DNA of 64,000 nucleotides. It comes from Nocardiopsis sp. N85 (GTDB lineage Bacteria > Actinomycetota > Actinomycetes > Streptosporangiales > Streptosporangiaceae). Positions 17,848 to 27,190 of the stretch are shown one piece after another (positions within the stretch are counted from its first letter, which is position 1; each line of letters starts with the position of its first letter). The notes under the pieces were generated by a model. The model saw only the letters and a program-made list of their open reading frames with translations. It was not told the DNA's origin and searched no databases. The translations under genes were made by a program, and so were the position numbers. Where the stretch lies: contig NZ_JARBUT010000012.1 in assembly GCF_028882275.1 (NCBI RefSeq), positions 154,351 to 218,350 of the forward strand. The letters are read 5' to 3'.

Positions 17848-18477
17848 ATGACCGATGACACGATCGGGGCTTCCTACCCCGCGACGGTTCCCTCCGCGCT
17901 GGCGGAGGTCTTGGAGCAATTGGATCTGCGGGAGGGGCTGCGCCGTGAGCTGCAACGCTATCCGGAGGAGACCGGCACCATCCTGGTCGAGACCGCCGAG
18001 TACCTGCTGCACGAGGGCGACCGGGAGCAGGGCCTGCGGTTGCTGGTGGCCCTGCGCGATCATCCGCCGACGCCCGAGGACGCCCAGTACGCCCTCATCG
18101 AGATCGCCCGCGACCTGCGCGAACACGGTGATCCGGCGGAGTCGGAGCGGATGGTGGAGGACCTGATGAAGTCGGCCGACCTGCGGCCGGGCCCGGCCGG
18201 GCTGTTGGCCGACCTGTTCGAGGGGGACGGGGACCCGGTGCGGGCGCTGCACTGCTACAACATCGCCGCCCGGGAGTTCCTGGACCGTCCCGGGGAGTCC
18301 CTGGCCGGGGCGAGCGTCTTCGACATCGGTCCGTTGGTGGGGCGGGCCCGCCTGCGGGGGGACGCGGGTCTGGAGCCGGACGTGCACGACCTGGTGGTGA
18401 TGGAGGCCGCCGGACGGTTCTGGCGAGAGCGCTCGGAACAGGGGACGGACACCCCCGGGGCGTTTCATTCTCGGTGA
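17848..18477 (+). CDS. TPR-like helical repeat protein
   Basis: A 209-residue soluble, all-helical protein. Degenerate tetratricopeptide-like helix pairs are visible: AEYLLHEGDREQGLRLLVALRDH (about 49-71), YALIEIARDLREHGDPAESERMVEDLM (about 80-106) and LLADLFEGDGDPVRALHCYNIAAREFL (about 116-142). This suggests a protein-interaction adaptor; no catalytic residues are seen. The TAGCGT hexamer placed 7 bases upstream of the ATG suggests a leaderless transcript. It is divergent from the unknown protein at 16108. Confidence 0.7.
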   Translation: MTDDTIGASYPATVPSALAEVLEQLDLREGLRRELQRYPEETGTILVETAEYLLHEGDREQGLRLLVALRDHPPTPEDAQYALIEIARDLREHGDPAESERMVEDLMKSADLRPGPAGLLADLFEGDGDPVRALHCYNIAAREFLDRPGESLAGASVFDIGPLVGRARLRGDAGLEPDVHDLVVMEAAGRFWRERSEQGTDTPGAFHSR

Positions 18478-18982
18478 GCGGTGATGTCCGTGCCGGTCAC
18501 CGAGGCCCGATCACGTCCCGTGGGCGGGTGGAGGCCCGTACGGCGTCCACCGAACGGGGCCGGGGAGGGTGTCCTGCCCCGGATCGGACGACGACACCGT
18601 GGCGACGAGGGCGCGGCGCGTCCGGGTCGGCCTCGTCGATGTCGAGGAGATCCGGGGCTTCGCCGGTGGGCCCGGCCCGGACCCGTGGGGGGGAGGGGCG
18701 CCGCGGATCCGGGCGGAACGGGCCCTGGACCCGGAGGACCGGCGGTCGGTGGCCCGGCCGCCCGGGTGGACGCGCCCCACCGGTGCGATTCCGGGGTCTC
18801 CACGCCCGTCGCCGTGGCACCGACCACCGAACACCGCGGTCCGAGCCGCGTGCGGCCGCCGCGATCCGCGCACAACGCCCTGCGACGGATGATCGTGGCC
18901 TACGATTCTGTTCTCTCGACCTTCCTTGGTCGTCGTGGGCCGGGCGCGTGCGGGTGTCCGGAGGTTCGCTCTGGAGGGGTCC
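18478..18982. other. Intergenic region before the P-loop gene
   Basis: These 505 bases contain a TACGAT -10-like hexamer at 18901-18906, about 77 bases before the downstream GTG. No supported coding frame is seen. Confidence 0.4.
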
Positions 18983-21037
18983 GTGGCCGTCGCAGCGGGT
19001 TCGGGTGAGGAGATCGTCCGTATCGTTCCCGGTTCACCGCTGGACGAGGCGTTGGCGGTGGAGGGCGACGGTGGCCGGTCGTCGGTGCGCGACGGTGTCG
19101 AGGGGGTCCTGTGGTGCGCCCTGATGATGGAGGACGTCCGGCTCGCCCCCTCCGAACGGGTCGGTCTGGGCTGGTTGCTGCGCGAACACCAGGAGTTCGT
19201 CGCGGCTTCGTTCGTGGTCGGCGACGGCCCCGGGTTCGCGGCGTTGTGCTCCGGGCTGCGTGAGGGCGAACGCGGGTGCGGGATCGTCGTGGGCCGGCCC
19301 GGTGAGGGCCGGACCGGCACGGCCGTCGCCGCTCTGACCCGGGCCGGGCTGACGGTCCGACCGCTCATGGTGGACATCGACGAGGACGACCCGTTCCAGG
19401 GGGTCTGGCCCGAGGCCGGGCGGGGGTACCTGGTCGACGTGTCCGGGGCGGGACCGCTGCCGGACGGGTTCCTGCGGGCGCTCGGCGACTTCGCGTCGGC
19501 GGCGGCCCACGGCGGGGCGGCGCTGGTGGTGATCGCCGACCCCGGCCAGTGGGATGCCGACCCGGTGCCCGGGGCCGCTCACCTGCGGGTGCGCCCACCG
19601 GGACCGCGCGAGGTGCTCGCGGCGCACCTGGGGTGCCTGTCGGGCGACCGTTACCGGGCCGCCCGCTGGGCACGCGAACTCGACGGGTACGGGTTGTTGC
19701 GCGGTGCGACCCCGGCCGAGGCCGCCGCGCTGGCCCGGACCGCGCACGGCGTTCTCCGCGGCCGTGAACGCGGATCGGGCGACCGGGAGCGGCTGGCGCT
19801 GATCCGGGAACGGTACCTGGGCGGTGGGGAGATCGCCTCCTGGTTCGCCGCCGCCACCGGGTCCGAAGGGGTGTGGCATCGGGTCGTGGTCGTGGCGTTG
19901 GCCGTGCTGGAGGGGGAACCGGTCCAGACCGCCCTGGCGGGAGCCCGGGGGCTGGCCGAGGAATGGGGGGTGGTCCCCCGGGAGACCGACGGCATCGACG
20001 GGATCGGCATCGGTCCGACCCTGGAGCGGGTGGGTGCCCGGCGCACCGGTACCGGGGAGGTGTTCTTCGAGAGGGAGGGCCACGCCGACCGCGTGCTGGA
20101 CCACCTGTGGGCCGAACACCCGGGGGTGCGGGCGGGCCTGACCCGGTGGGCGGCGGAGGAGGCGGTGCGTCGCGGCGGGGGGACCGCGCACCGGATCGGG
20201 GCCCGGCTCTTCTCCCTGTTCGAACGGTGCGACGACCCTCGGGCCCTGGTGGGGTTGTTCGACGCCTGGGTCGGGGAACCGGACCTGGTGGACGTGGTGG
20301 TGTCGCTGGCCTCGGCGGCGCTGGTCCACCCCCGGTTCGCGCGTCCGCTGCGCGAACGCCTGTACGAGGAGGCCCGGGCGCCCGCGTCGGTGATCACCGC
20401 CCGCGTGGTGGCCCGGGTGTGCGCCGAGTACGGCAAGGCCGACCCGGCGGGTGCGTTGACCCGGTTGAAGTGGCTGGTGGAGGTGGATGAGGACGCCGAG
20501 GCGGCGCTGCGCGACCTGGCCCGGTACGAAGGGCTGCACCCGGCGTTGACGCGGGCGGCGCTGGGATGGATCGGTGGGGCGCTGCCGTGGAACACCGGGG
20601 CGACCTCGCCGGTGCGGGCCGACGCGGGTGTGCGCCTGCTGGAGGGTCTGATGACGGCCGGCGACGACATGACCCCGGTCCTGTTGGCACGGCACCTGCG
20701 GGGACCGGACGAGGAGAGCGAACGGCTCGTCGGGGCCGCGTGGTACGCGCTGTTGGAGTTCGGGGCGCACGAACGGGTGCGCGGGGCCCTGGCGTCGTGG
20801 ATGCGGGCGACCTCGGCCGGGCGCGAGGGGTTCGACGAGGTGGTGTACGCGCTCGGGTGCGCGGTGGCCGGGTTGGCCGACGCCGATCCGGACGCGGTCG
20901 CCCGCCGGGCCGCCCGGCTGGACCGGGCGTTGACGGAGGTGTGCGCTCGGGAGGGATGGGAGGGGCCGCGGTACGCGCGCATGCGCGAACTCCTGGGGCT
21001 GGCCCCCGAAGAGGACCGCACCGCCTCCGTCTCCTGA
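18983..21037 (+). CDS. P-loop NTPase-like protein with helical C-terminal repeats
   Basis: A 684-residue protein. Residues about 98-112 read GCGIVVGRPGEGRTGTA, a Walker-A-like loop in which the usual Lys is Arg. It is followed by a hydrophobic strand ending in GRGYLVDVSG (about 146-155) and ALVVIADPGQWDADP, as in STAND or AAA cores. The remainder (about 250-680) is helical and repeat-like (for example LARYEGLHPALTRAALGWIGG). I infer a degenerate STAND-like ATPase with a scaffold. The GTG start at 18983 is supported by GGAGG. It converges on the next gene, sharing a terminator whose stem includes both stop codons. Confidence 0.65.
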   Translation: MAVAAGSGEEIVRIVPGSPLDEALAVEGDGGRSSVRDGVEGVLWCALMMEDVRLAPSERVGLGWLLREHQEFVAASFVVGDGPGFAALCSGLREGERGCGIVVGRPGEGRTGTAVAALTRAGLTVRPLMVDIDEDDPFQGVWPEAGRGYLVDVSGAGPLPDGFLRALGDFASAAAHGGAALVVIADPGQWDADPVPGAAHLRVRPPGPREVLAAHLGCLSGDRYRAARWARELDGYGLLRGATPAEAAALARTAHGVLRGRERGSGDRERLALIRERYLGGGEIASWFAAATGSEGVWHRVVVVALAVLEGEPVQTALAGARGLAEEWGVVPRETDGIDGIGIGPTLERVGARRTGTGEVFFEREGHADRVLDHLWAEHPGVRAGLTRWAAEEAVRRGGGTAHRIGARLFSLFERCDDPRALVGLFDAWVGEPDLVDVVVSLASAALVHPRFARPLRERLYEEARAPASVITARVVARVCAEYGKADPAGALTRLKWLVEVDEDAEAALRDLARYEGLHPALTRAALGWIGGALPWNTGATSPVRADAGVRLLEGLMTAGDDMTPVLLARHLRGPDEESERLVGAAWYALLEFGAHERVRGALASWMRATSAGREGFDEVVYALGCAVAGLADADPDAVARRAARLDRALTEVCAREGWEGPRYARMRELLGLAPEEDRTASVS

Positions 21038-21067
21038 CCGCGCGCGGCGTCGGTCGGCGTGCGGTCA
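21035..21067. terminator. Bidirectional hairpin embracing both stop codons
   Basis: TGACCGC (21035-21041) pairs exactly with GCGGTCA (21061-21067). The first three bases are the stop of the plus-strand gene and the last three are the stop of the minus-strand gene. Confidence 0.6.
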
Positions 21068-22021
21068 GTCCGGGAGGGCGGCCTGGTCCCCGGGCGGTGG
21101 GGACGCCGGGGCGGCCCACGGGAAGGGGGCCTCGGCGGCGACCTCGCGCATCCGCCGGTAGGCGGCCTCGTCGGAGGGGCGCGGAGCACCGTCCTCGGCC
21201 AGCAGGTGGGTCAGGGGCGGGGCGGTCCCGCCGTCGTCCAGGACCACCGTCTTCTGCCGGGCCCCGTCGCGCAGGGTCAGCCGGACCTCGGTGATGTTGT
21301 CCGTACCGCGCAGGTGGAACAGCCCGGCCAGGTCCACCCGACGGGCCAGGATCTGCTCGGTCAGCGAGGCGGGCAGATGGCGCTGACCCGGCGGCGGGGT
21401 CAGCACGTGCCGGAAGGTCCCCATGGGGCGGGGGTCCTCCAGGTTGAACAGGTCGGCGCCGCGGGTGATCTCCACGACCTCCACCCTGACGGCGTGGGCG
21501 CTCTCCAGGAACCGCCGGTAGGCGTCGGAGTCCGACAGGGGGGCGCAGCGCAGGGACAGCCGGCCGCCCAGCCGGGCGTCGACGGCGTGTTTGAGGTGGT
21601 CCAACAGGATGGTCCCGGCCCCGCGCCCCTGGTGGCGTTCGGTCATCGCCAGCGCGTGGGCACAACCCCGCGGGACGACCAACAGCGCGCGCAGGTGTGT
21701 GGTGGCGGCCTCCTGGGCCCCGTAGTGGTAGGGGTCCCGGTCCTCGGCGACGCTGCGGATGGTGCCCGGGGTGCCGAACCTGCCGTAGTCCAGCCGGACC
21801 TCGATCTCCCGGTCGTCGGTCCGGCGGTGGGAGCCCACGGACAGATGGGAGCGGCGTTCGGCGTCGGTGACCGGTGTGCTCTCCAGGTCGCGCACGGCGG
21901 TGTGGAGGAGATCGAGCAGGTCGGTCCCCTCGTCGTCGAGGCGGTCCACCGGAGGGTGGTCGTCCGGACGGCCGGGCGGGGCCGCCCACAGTCGGTAGGC
22001 GGCGAAACCGTGAGTGGCCAC
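21065..22021 (-). CDS. Unknown actinobacterial protein
   Basis: A 318-residue soluble mixed alpha/beta protein with no signal or membrane segment. Protein-like blocks are VATHGFAAYRLWAAPPGRP at the N-terminus, EVRLDYGRFGTPGTIRS, LRALLVVPRGCAHALAMTERHQGRGAGTILLDHLKHAV (which looks like a conserved interface rather than a GNAT) and a C-terminal region LFHLRGTDNITEVRLTLRDG. No catalytic motif is identified. The start is uncertain: GTG 22021 gives a natural N-terminus, but GTG 22081 is also in frame, and neither has a good ribosome site. Confidence 0.55.
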   Translation of the reverse strand: MATHGFAAYRLWAAPPGRPDDHPPVDRLDDEGTDLLDLLHTAVRDLESTPVTDAERRSHLSVGSHRRTDDREIEVRLDYGRFGTPGTIRSVAEDRDPYHYGAQEAATTHLRALLVVPRGCAHALAMTERHQGRGAGTILLDHLKHAVDARLGGRLSLRCAPLSDSDAYRRFLESAHAVRVEVVEITRGADLFNLEDPRPMGTFRHVLTPPPGQRHLPASLTEQILARRVDLAGLFHLRGTDNITEVRLTLRDGARQKTVVLDDGGTAPPLTHLLAEDGAPRPSDEAAYRRMREVAAEAPFPWAAPASPPPGDQAALPD

Positions 22022-22355
22022 GCGTGTCCGTTCGGGTCGTCGGGCGGGTCGGCGCAGCCCCGGGCGGGCGGCACGGAACACCAGGGTAGTGGGGTCGGGG
22101 GCGGTGGTGCGCGGCGTGTCGGAGGCGGGTCGATCGCGGTCGCAACGGCGTCGGGGACGTGCGGCCGTTGTCGAGGTCGCGGTGCGAGGGGCCGGGCGCA
22201 CTCCGATCCCCGGCCCGCCGCGGGTCGTCGGGATCCCCTCGTCGGGGGAGACGCCCGCCGGCGGGGAGGGGCCGACGTGGTCGTCCATGTCGGTACGGGG
22301 TGTCCAAACGGTGCGGGCGGAGTGCGGGAGGGGCTGCCGGGGCACGAACCCGGGC
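22022..22355. other. Divergent intergenic region
   Basis: These 334 bases lie upstream of the unknown protein and the phosphatase. No convincing promoter motif, RNA or repeat could be identified. Confidence 0.4.
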
Positions 22356-22952
22356 ATGGGTGAACTGGTACTGGTCAGGCATGGACAGACCGAGTGGAGC
22401 CGCACGCGGCGGCACACCGGGCTCACGGACGTCCCGTTGACGGAGGAGGGGGAACGTCAGGCGGAGGCGTTGCGGCCGTTGTTGGCCCGGCGCACGATCG
22501 GTCGGGTGATCACCAGCCCGCTGGGCCGTGCGGTGCGGACCGCCGCGCTCGCCGGGCTCGCGGACGCGCGGGTCGCCCCGGACCTGGGGGAGTGGGATTA
22601 CGGCGGGTACGAGGGGATCACCACCGCCGAGATCCGCGAGGAGCGGCCCGGCTGGGATCTGTGGCGCGACGGGGTGGTCCCCGGTGGCGCCGACCATCCC
22701 GGTGAGCGGGTGGAGGAGGTGGCGGCCCGGGTCGATCGGGTGCTGGCGTCGTCGGCCGAGGGGGTGGGCGATCCCGGCTCGGACGATGTGGTCCTGGTGG
22801 CGCACGGGCATGTGCTGCGGGTGCTCACGGCGCGCTGGCTGGGGCTGGACGGCCGGGCGGGGGCGCTGTTCTCCCTGGGCACCGGGGCGGTGTGCACGCT
22901 GGGCCGCGAACACGATCGGCCGGTGATCACCTCGTGGAACCTCATGCCCTGA
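22356..22952 (+). CDS. Histidine phosphatase family protein (phosphoglycerate mutase-like)
   Basis: A 198-residue cytoplasmic phosphatase. The RHG catalytic motif LVRHGQTEWS is at residues 6-15, with H9 the phospho-acceptor. R56 lies in TSPLGRAVRTA, the acid/base glutamate in GEWDYGGYEGIT (about residues 76-87), and the second catalytic His in VLVAHGHVLRVLTARWLGLD (about residues 147-166). It resembles the small actinobacterial phosphatases annotated as GpmB or acid phosphatase; the substrate is not predictable. The ATG is preceded by a weak site. Confidence 0.92.
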   Translation: MGELVLVRHGQTEWSRTRRHTGLTDVPLTEEGERQAEALRPLLARRTIGRVITSPLGRAVRTAALAGLADARVAPDLGEWDYGGYEGITTAEIREERPGWDLWRDGVVPGGADHPGERVEEVAARVDRVLASSAEGVGDPGSDDVVLVAHGHVLRVLTARWLGLDGRAGALFSLGTGAVCTLGREHDRPVITSWNLMP

Positions 22953-23670
22953 CCTTCCGCCGACTGAGGCCGGGGGATTCCGACCGCTCCATCGGGTGGT
23001 GCTCGGGCGGGTCGCCTCACGGAGGTGGTCGCCCGTTCCAAGACGGGGTCGGGGGTGCGCGGGAAGGCCGGCCGCGCGTGACGCGGGGGTCCGGAGGACC
23101 GGGACGGGGGAGGGACGGATCTCCCACCGACGGTCAGGACCGGACGGATACGGCACCGAAGGTGGCTGGTGGCCTGGTGTCGTTTCCCCGGTGAGGGGGC
23201 GGTCCTGTCAGGGGTGAGCAGGGGAAACTCGGGGCTCGACGGACCGGAGTCGACACCCGCGTTCTGTGCGGGGTCGGTTGTTGGTTCAGACGTGAGGCTG
23301 ACGTCACCGGTTCCTCAGGGGGCCACATGAGGCCACTCTGGAACCTTTTGCCTCGTGATCCCGTGGAGGACGGGGACGGTCGGGTCCGCTCGTGGACAGG
23401 GGACACGAAGGACCCGACCGCCGACGGTCTCCCTCAGGTGAGAGGGGCCGGATCCGCCGTCGGTTCCCGTGGGGGGACGGCGGAGGATCATGTCGGCGCA
23501 CCGTGTCCGCAGGGGTACGGTGCGCACACCGTTGGTGGCAGGGCCTTCCATGAACGGGGGACATGGAGGACCCCGCCACCTCGGCCCGCCCTCCGCGCGG
23601 GGGCTGCCGGAGGGCGAGGCCGACGGTGGCGACGGCACCGGAGGTGATGGCGCCGCCGCTCGGGGAAGGT
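22953..23670. other. 718-base gene-poor region
   Basis: It lies between the convergent phosphatase gene and the unknown minus-strand gene. Open frames are low complexity. I see no RNA gene, repeat array or attachment site. Confidence 0.45.
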
Positions 23671-24816
23671 CTATGCGGCGTTCTCGCGGTCGAGCGCCTC
23701 GCCGGGTCTGAGCCCGAAGGGCACGCCGAACCCGGCGAGCCACCCATCGCGTTCCAGGCGGTCGAAGATCTCCTGGGTGACGTCGTGGTCGGGTGCCGAC
23801 CGGGGCGGCCAACCGAAGTGCTCGGAGACGGCCGACCAACTGGGGCCGTGTCCATGGTCGGCCCGGTATCCGTCCACCCAGTGGGCGACCTCGGCAGCGC
23901 GCCCGGCGAGCAGGCGGTCGGCGCGTTCGGCGACCGATACGTTCAACGGCGTGGTGGCCGGGGAGACCCGGGGCGGGGTCGGCGGCGGAGGCGCGGTGGG
24001 GGCCAGCCAGGCGGTGGTCTCACCCAGTCGGGCCTCGACGATCGCCCCGTCGTCGCGGACGGAGACGATCCACTCGATCCGCGCCAGCCATTCCAGGAGT
24101 TCGGTGAGCTCGTCGGGGCCGGACAGCGCGCACGCCACGGAGACCTCCACCCGGGGGACCCGAATAAGGCCGCCCGGCTCGGCGCGGGCGGCCAGGTAGG
24201 TGCCCACGAGACGGAGCCGGTTGGGCTTCTTGCGCATCTTCTTGTGCCCCATCGACCGGGCGACCCATCCCGAGGCCCGGGAACGGATCCCCTGTCCGAC
24301 GTCCCAGGGGTTGCCCTCCACGTCGGGCAGGTCGCACAGGGCCGGGTCGGAGGGGTGGGAATCGATCACCCGCTCGGGGGTGGTGACCAGCCAGCCCGAG
24401 GCGATCAGGTCGCTGAGCGCGGCGTGCGGGTCCTCCAGACGGAGGATGCGCATGTCCTGACCGAGCAGGTAGACCTTGCCGCGTATCGCACCGCGCAGAG
24501 CACAGACGAGGGCGAGGTAACGGCTGTCGGGGTCACCGCCCACCGGTTTCGAGGCGACGTAGGTCCACACGTCCCGGAGGAAGTCCATCTTGCGGGTGCT
24601 GATGGGCAGTTCCCGGTTGGGGTGGGGGGTCGGCGGCGGCGGACCCTCCCTGCGCCTGGGCGGCTTGGGCGGCCAACCGGGCGGGGTGGTCACACCGTTC
24701 TCCTGGCAGCGGACGCATTCCATCGCCGCGGCCAGGTCCGGATTGGGCCTGTGGAACCGTGGTTGTGGGATCTGATCGGGGGTCGTGGACCCGTCGATCG
24801 CGGTGTGCTGCGTCAT
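23671..24816 (-). CDS. Unknown protein, possible nucleic-acid-binding
   Basis: A 381-residue soluble protein. The N-terminus is Pro-rich with one CxxC (MECVRCQENG, about residues 32-41). The middle (about 75-245) contains helical, lysine-rich segments (FLRDVWTYVASKPVGGDP, SMGHKKMRKKPNRLRLVGTYLA), and the C-terminal 90 residues resemble a winged helix with the actinobacterial pattern WVDGYRADHGHGPSWSAVSEHFGWP. No enzyme motif is seen. TAGTCT lies 7 bases upstream of the ATG and there is no ribosome site, which indicates a leaderless transcript. Confidence 0.7.
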   Translation of the reverse strand: MTQHTAIDGSTTPDQIPQPRFHRPNPDLAAAMECVRCQENGVTTPPGWPPKPPRRREGPPPPTPHPNRELPISTRKMDFLRDVWTYVASKPVGGDPDSRYLALVCALRGAIRGKVYLLGQDMRILRLEDPHAALSDLIASGWLVTTPERVIDSHPSDPALCDLPDVEGNPWDVGQGIRSRASGWVARSMGHKKMRKKPNRLRLVGTYLAARAEPGGLIRVPRVEVSVACALSGPDELTELLEWLARIEWIVSVRDDGAIVEARLGETTAWLAPTAPPPPTPPRVSPATTPLNVSVAERADRLLAGRAAEVAHWVDGYRADHGHGPSWSAVSEHFGWPPRSAPDHDVTQEIFDRLERDGWLAGFGVPFGLRPGEALDRENAA

Positions 24817-24985
24817 GGCAAGGAGACTAGCGGGATTCGCGTGGGCGGGGGTCTCCGTCGGTGGGAAAACCGCGGGCGACCCGTAATCCGAATAATCGCT
24901 CCCTCAAGCGCTCACATCCGGTATAGGGCGGGCGCCGAAGGCGCCGACCGCGGGGGTGGGGCGCGGGCGTGCGGGCGGGGCGGGG

Positions 24986-26935
24986 TCACGACGGCGCTCC
25001 CTCCTCCCGCTCGGATGCGGGACACCACGGGTGATAGGGACAGGTCCGGCAGACGGGGCCGGGTGCGGGGGCGTGCACCCGGTCCCGGTGCCAGGGGGCG
25101 ACCAGGGTGCGGACGGTGCGCTCGGCCGCCGCCAGGACCGGTGGCGAGGCGGGGTCGACGACGTCGACCCGGGCGCCGTCGGGGGCGAGGACCTCCATCT
25201 CCACCGCCGGTTCCGGGCCGGCGGCGATCACCCCCGCGGCGAAGAACAGCACCCCCAGCGCGGCCCGCGGATCATCCGCGAAGAGTTCCGGCCCCCGGGC
25301 CTCGGGCGGGCCGTCCTCGGCGATCAGGACGGTGCGGTGGACCCAGGAACCGCGTCGGTGGTGCAGGACGTCGGCGCGGTGGACGACGAGCACGTCGGCG
25401 TCGGTGTCGTCGGCGGTCAGGGTCGGACCGGAGCGCACGTGGTCACCGGCGGGCAGGTCGCGCAGCGGACAGACGGGGATGTGGGCGGCGAGCATCGCGG
25501 CGGCCCGCCGCGCACGGTCGCCGAACAGGCGTCGACCCGCGCAGGCCCACCGGGAGGGGTCCACGGGCAGGTCGGCCGGTTCGCAGGCGCGCCGGGGCAG
25601 CCGGTCGTGTGCCCGCCGTAACCAGGCCCGGACCACCTCCGCCACCACCCCCGACCCCCGTCCACCGGAACCGCCGGGACGACAGGGTCCGCCGGGACGG
25701 CCGGGCCGCGGACCCTCGTCCGTTTCCGCGCCGTCCACGCGCACGACGTCGCGACGGGCCCCTCCGGTCCGTCCTTCGACGGTTCCGGACCCGTCCACGC
25801 GCACGATGGCCCGTCCGGTGCCACGGCCGGGGGAGCCGGGCGTCTCGGGTGTGTCCGGGGACGCGGGCGCCGTGTCCGCGCACCCGGGAGGAGGGACGAC
25901 ACCGGCGGCGCTCCCACCGTCGCCGCGATCGGGTGGGGACTGGGGCGGGCGAGGGGTGATCGTCGGGGGACGGCGGTCGATGACGGCGGGCAGGCCCAGG
26001 GCGTGGAAGTGGGCGCGGGCGGGGCAGAGGGCGAACTCGCGGGCGAGGGCCGGGGACCACGACCGCCGCTCACCGCCGGACGACCCCAGTAGTCCGGGAG
26101 CGCGGGGCAGCCGCCCGCAGCCGCGCCGGACCCCGCAGGTCAGGCAATCCGCACCCGGGGCTCGGGCCCCGCCCACCAGGGCGGCGCGCAACCCCTCGCG
26201 TCCCTTGGCGGCGAACAGTTCCCCGGCCTCGTCGGCGGTGCCGTCGAAACGGACCGCCGTGGCGCCGTCCAGGCACGACACCTGGATCACCCGCACCCGT
26301 TCCGGTGGCCGGCCGCGCCCGCGCATCGGGTAAGGGGCCCCGTCGTGGTAGCGCCGTGGATCGGCGGCGTAGGCGTCCCGGTCCACCGGCGACCCCGTGG
26401 CCAGGACGTAGGCGGCGACCGCGATCCCCGCGTCGGGGGAGAGGGGCCGGCGCAGGCCTCCCAGGCTCGGCGCCCACAGCTCCCTGACCGGCCCGTCGGT
26501 GTAACAGCGCCCCGCGGCGCGCACCTCGTAGGGGCGGCGGTGGCGGGACCCGGGTTCGGGCATGTACTGGCGCACCCAGAAGTCGCGGACGGGGGTGCGG
26601 CCCGTCGTCGCGGCGAGGTGGGCGCGGGCCGCGTGGCGGACCCACGCGCGCACCCCGTCGTGCACGGCCGGTACCCGTTCGCCCAGCACGGAGATCGCCG
26701 GGCGTCCCGGTGCGGGAAGGTGGGCGCAGGCCCGCTCCAACGACCGCCCCCGGTGTTCGACCAGGTCGAGGACGGCGTTCAGGGCGAGCGCGGGCACCTC
26801 GAACGGTCGGTGGGGGGCCGGACCGAGGGCGAGGTCGGCGCGTACCCGGCGGTGGGCGGGGCAGCCTCCCCGGGCCAGGACGGCGGTGTCGCTGAGGAGT
26901 CGGATGACGGGAGGGTGTCCGGTGTCGGTGATCAT
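24986..26935 (-). CDS. PD-(D/E)XK nuclease-like protein with duplicated Cys motifs
   Basis: A 649-residue protein of an actinobacterial family related to the Cas4/AddB-like PD-(D/E)XK group. The N-half has LSDTAVLARGGCPAHRRV (about 14-31) and the Cys cluster CLTCGVRRGCGRLPRAPGLLG (264-284). The second half begins SPALAREFALCPARAHFHALGLP (about 294-316), continues through a Pro/Gly-rich linker (about 325-430) and ends with VEMEVLAPDGARVDVVDP and the cluster CRTCPYHPWC. C-terminal CxxCxxxxxC clusters typically hold an iron-sulphur cluster in this superfamily. I could not place a full D-ExK triad with certainty, so nuclease activity is inferred. It is divergent from the SNF2-like/SWIM pair. Confidence 0.65.
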   Translation of the reverse strand: MITDTGHPPVIRLLSDTAVLARGGCPAHRRVRADLALGPAPHRPFEVPALALNAVLDLVEHRGRSLERACAHLPAPGRPAISVLGERVPAVHDGVRAWVRHAARAHLAATTGRTPVRDFWVRQYMPEPGSRHRRPYEVRAAGRCYTDGPVRELWAPSLGGLRRPLSPDAGIAVAAYVLATGSPVDRDAYAADPRRYHDGAPYPMRGRGRPPERVRVIQVSCLDGATAVRFDGTADEAGELFAAKGREGLRAALVGGARAPGADCLTCGVRRGCGRLPRAPGLLGSSGGERRSWSPALAREFALCPARAHFHALGLPAVIDRRPPTITPRPPQSPPDRGDGGSAAGVVPPPGCADTAPASPDTPETPGSPGRGTGRAIVRVDGSGTVEGRTGGARRDVVRVDGAETDEGPRPGRPGGPCRPGGSGGRGSGVVAEVVRAWLRRAHDRLPRRACEPADLPVDPSRWACAGRRLFGDRARRAAAMLAAHIPVCPLRDLPAGDHVRSGPTLTADDTDADVLVVHRADVLHHRRGSWVHRTVLIAEDGPPEARGPELFADDPRAALGVLFFAAGVIAAGPEPAVEMEVLAPDGARVDVVDPASPPVLAAAERTVRTLVAPWHRDRVHAPAPGPVCRTCPYHPWCPASEREEGAPS

Positions 26936-27190
26936 GTCCTGCGCCTTCCGGAGGGGCTTTTCCGGAAATGGTGGCATGGGCGGGGGATCGCCGCCGGAGG
27001 CCTGTGGATAACCTTTTCGGTCCCTGCCTCTATCGAATCTCGGGTCGGTCCGGATCGAAAATCAAAAATCCAGGATCTGTTTTCCCGGATATCCGTTCAC
27101 CTGCGACGATGCCGTCGGTGTTCGACGGGACCGGGCGCCGGTCGTGGGAAAGCCCCACGCGGTGCGCGGTGTCCGATCAGACTGGGGCGC

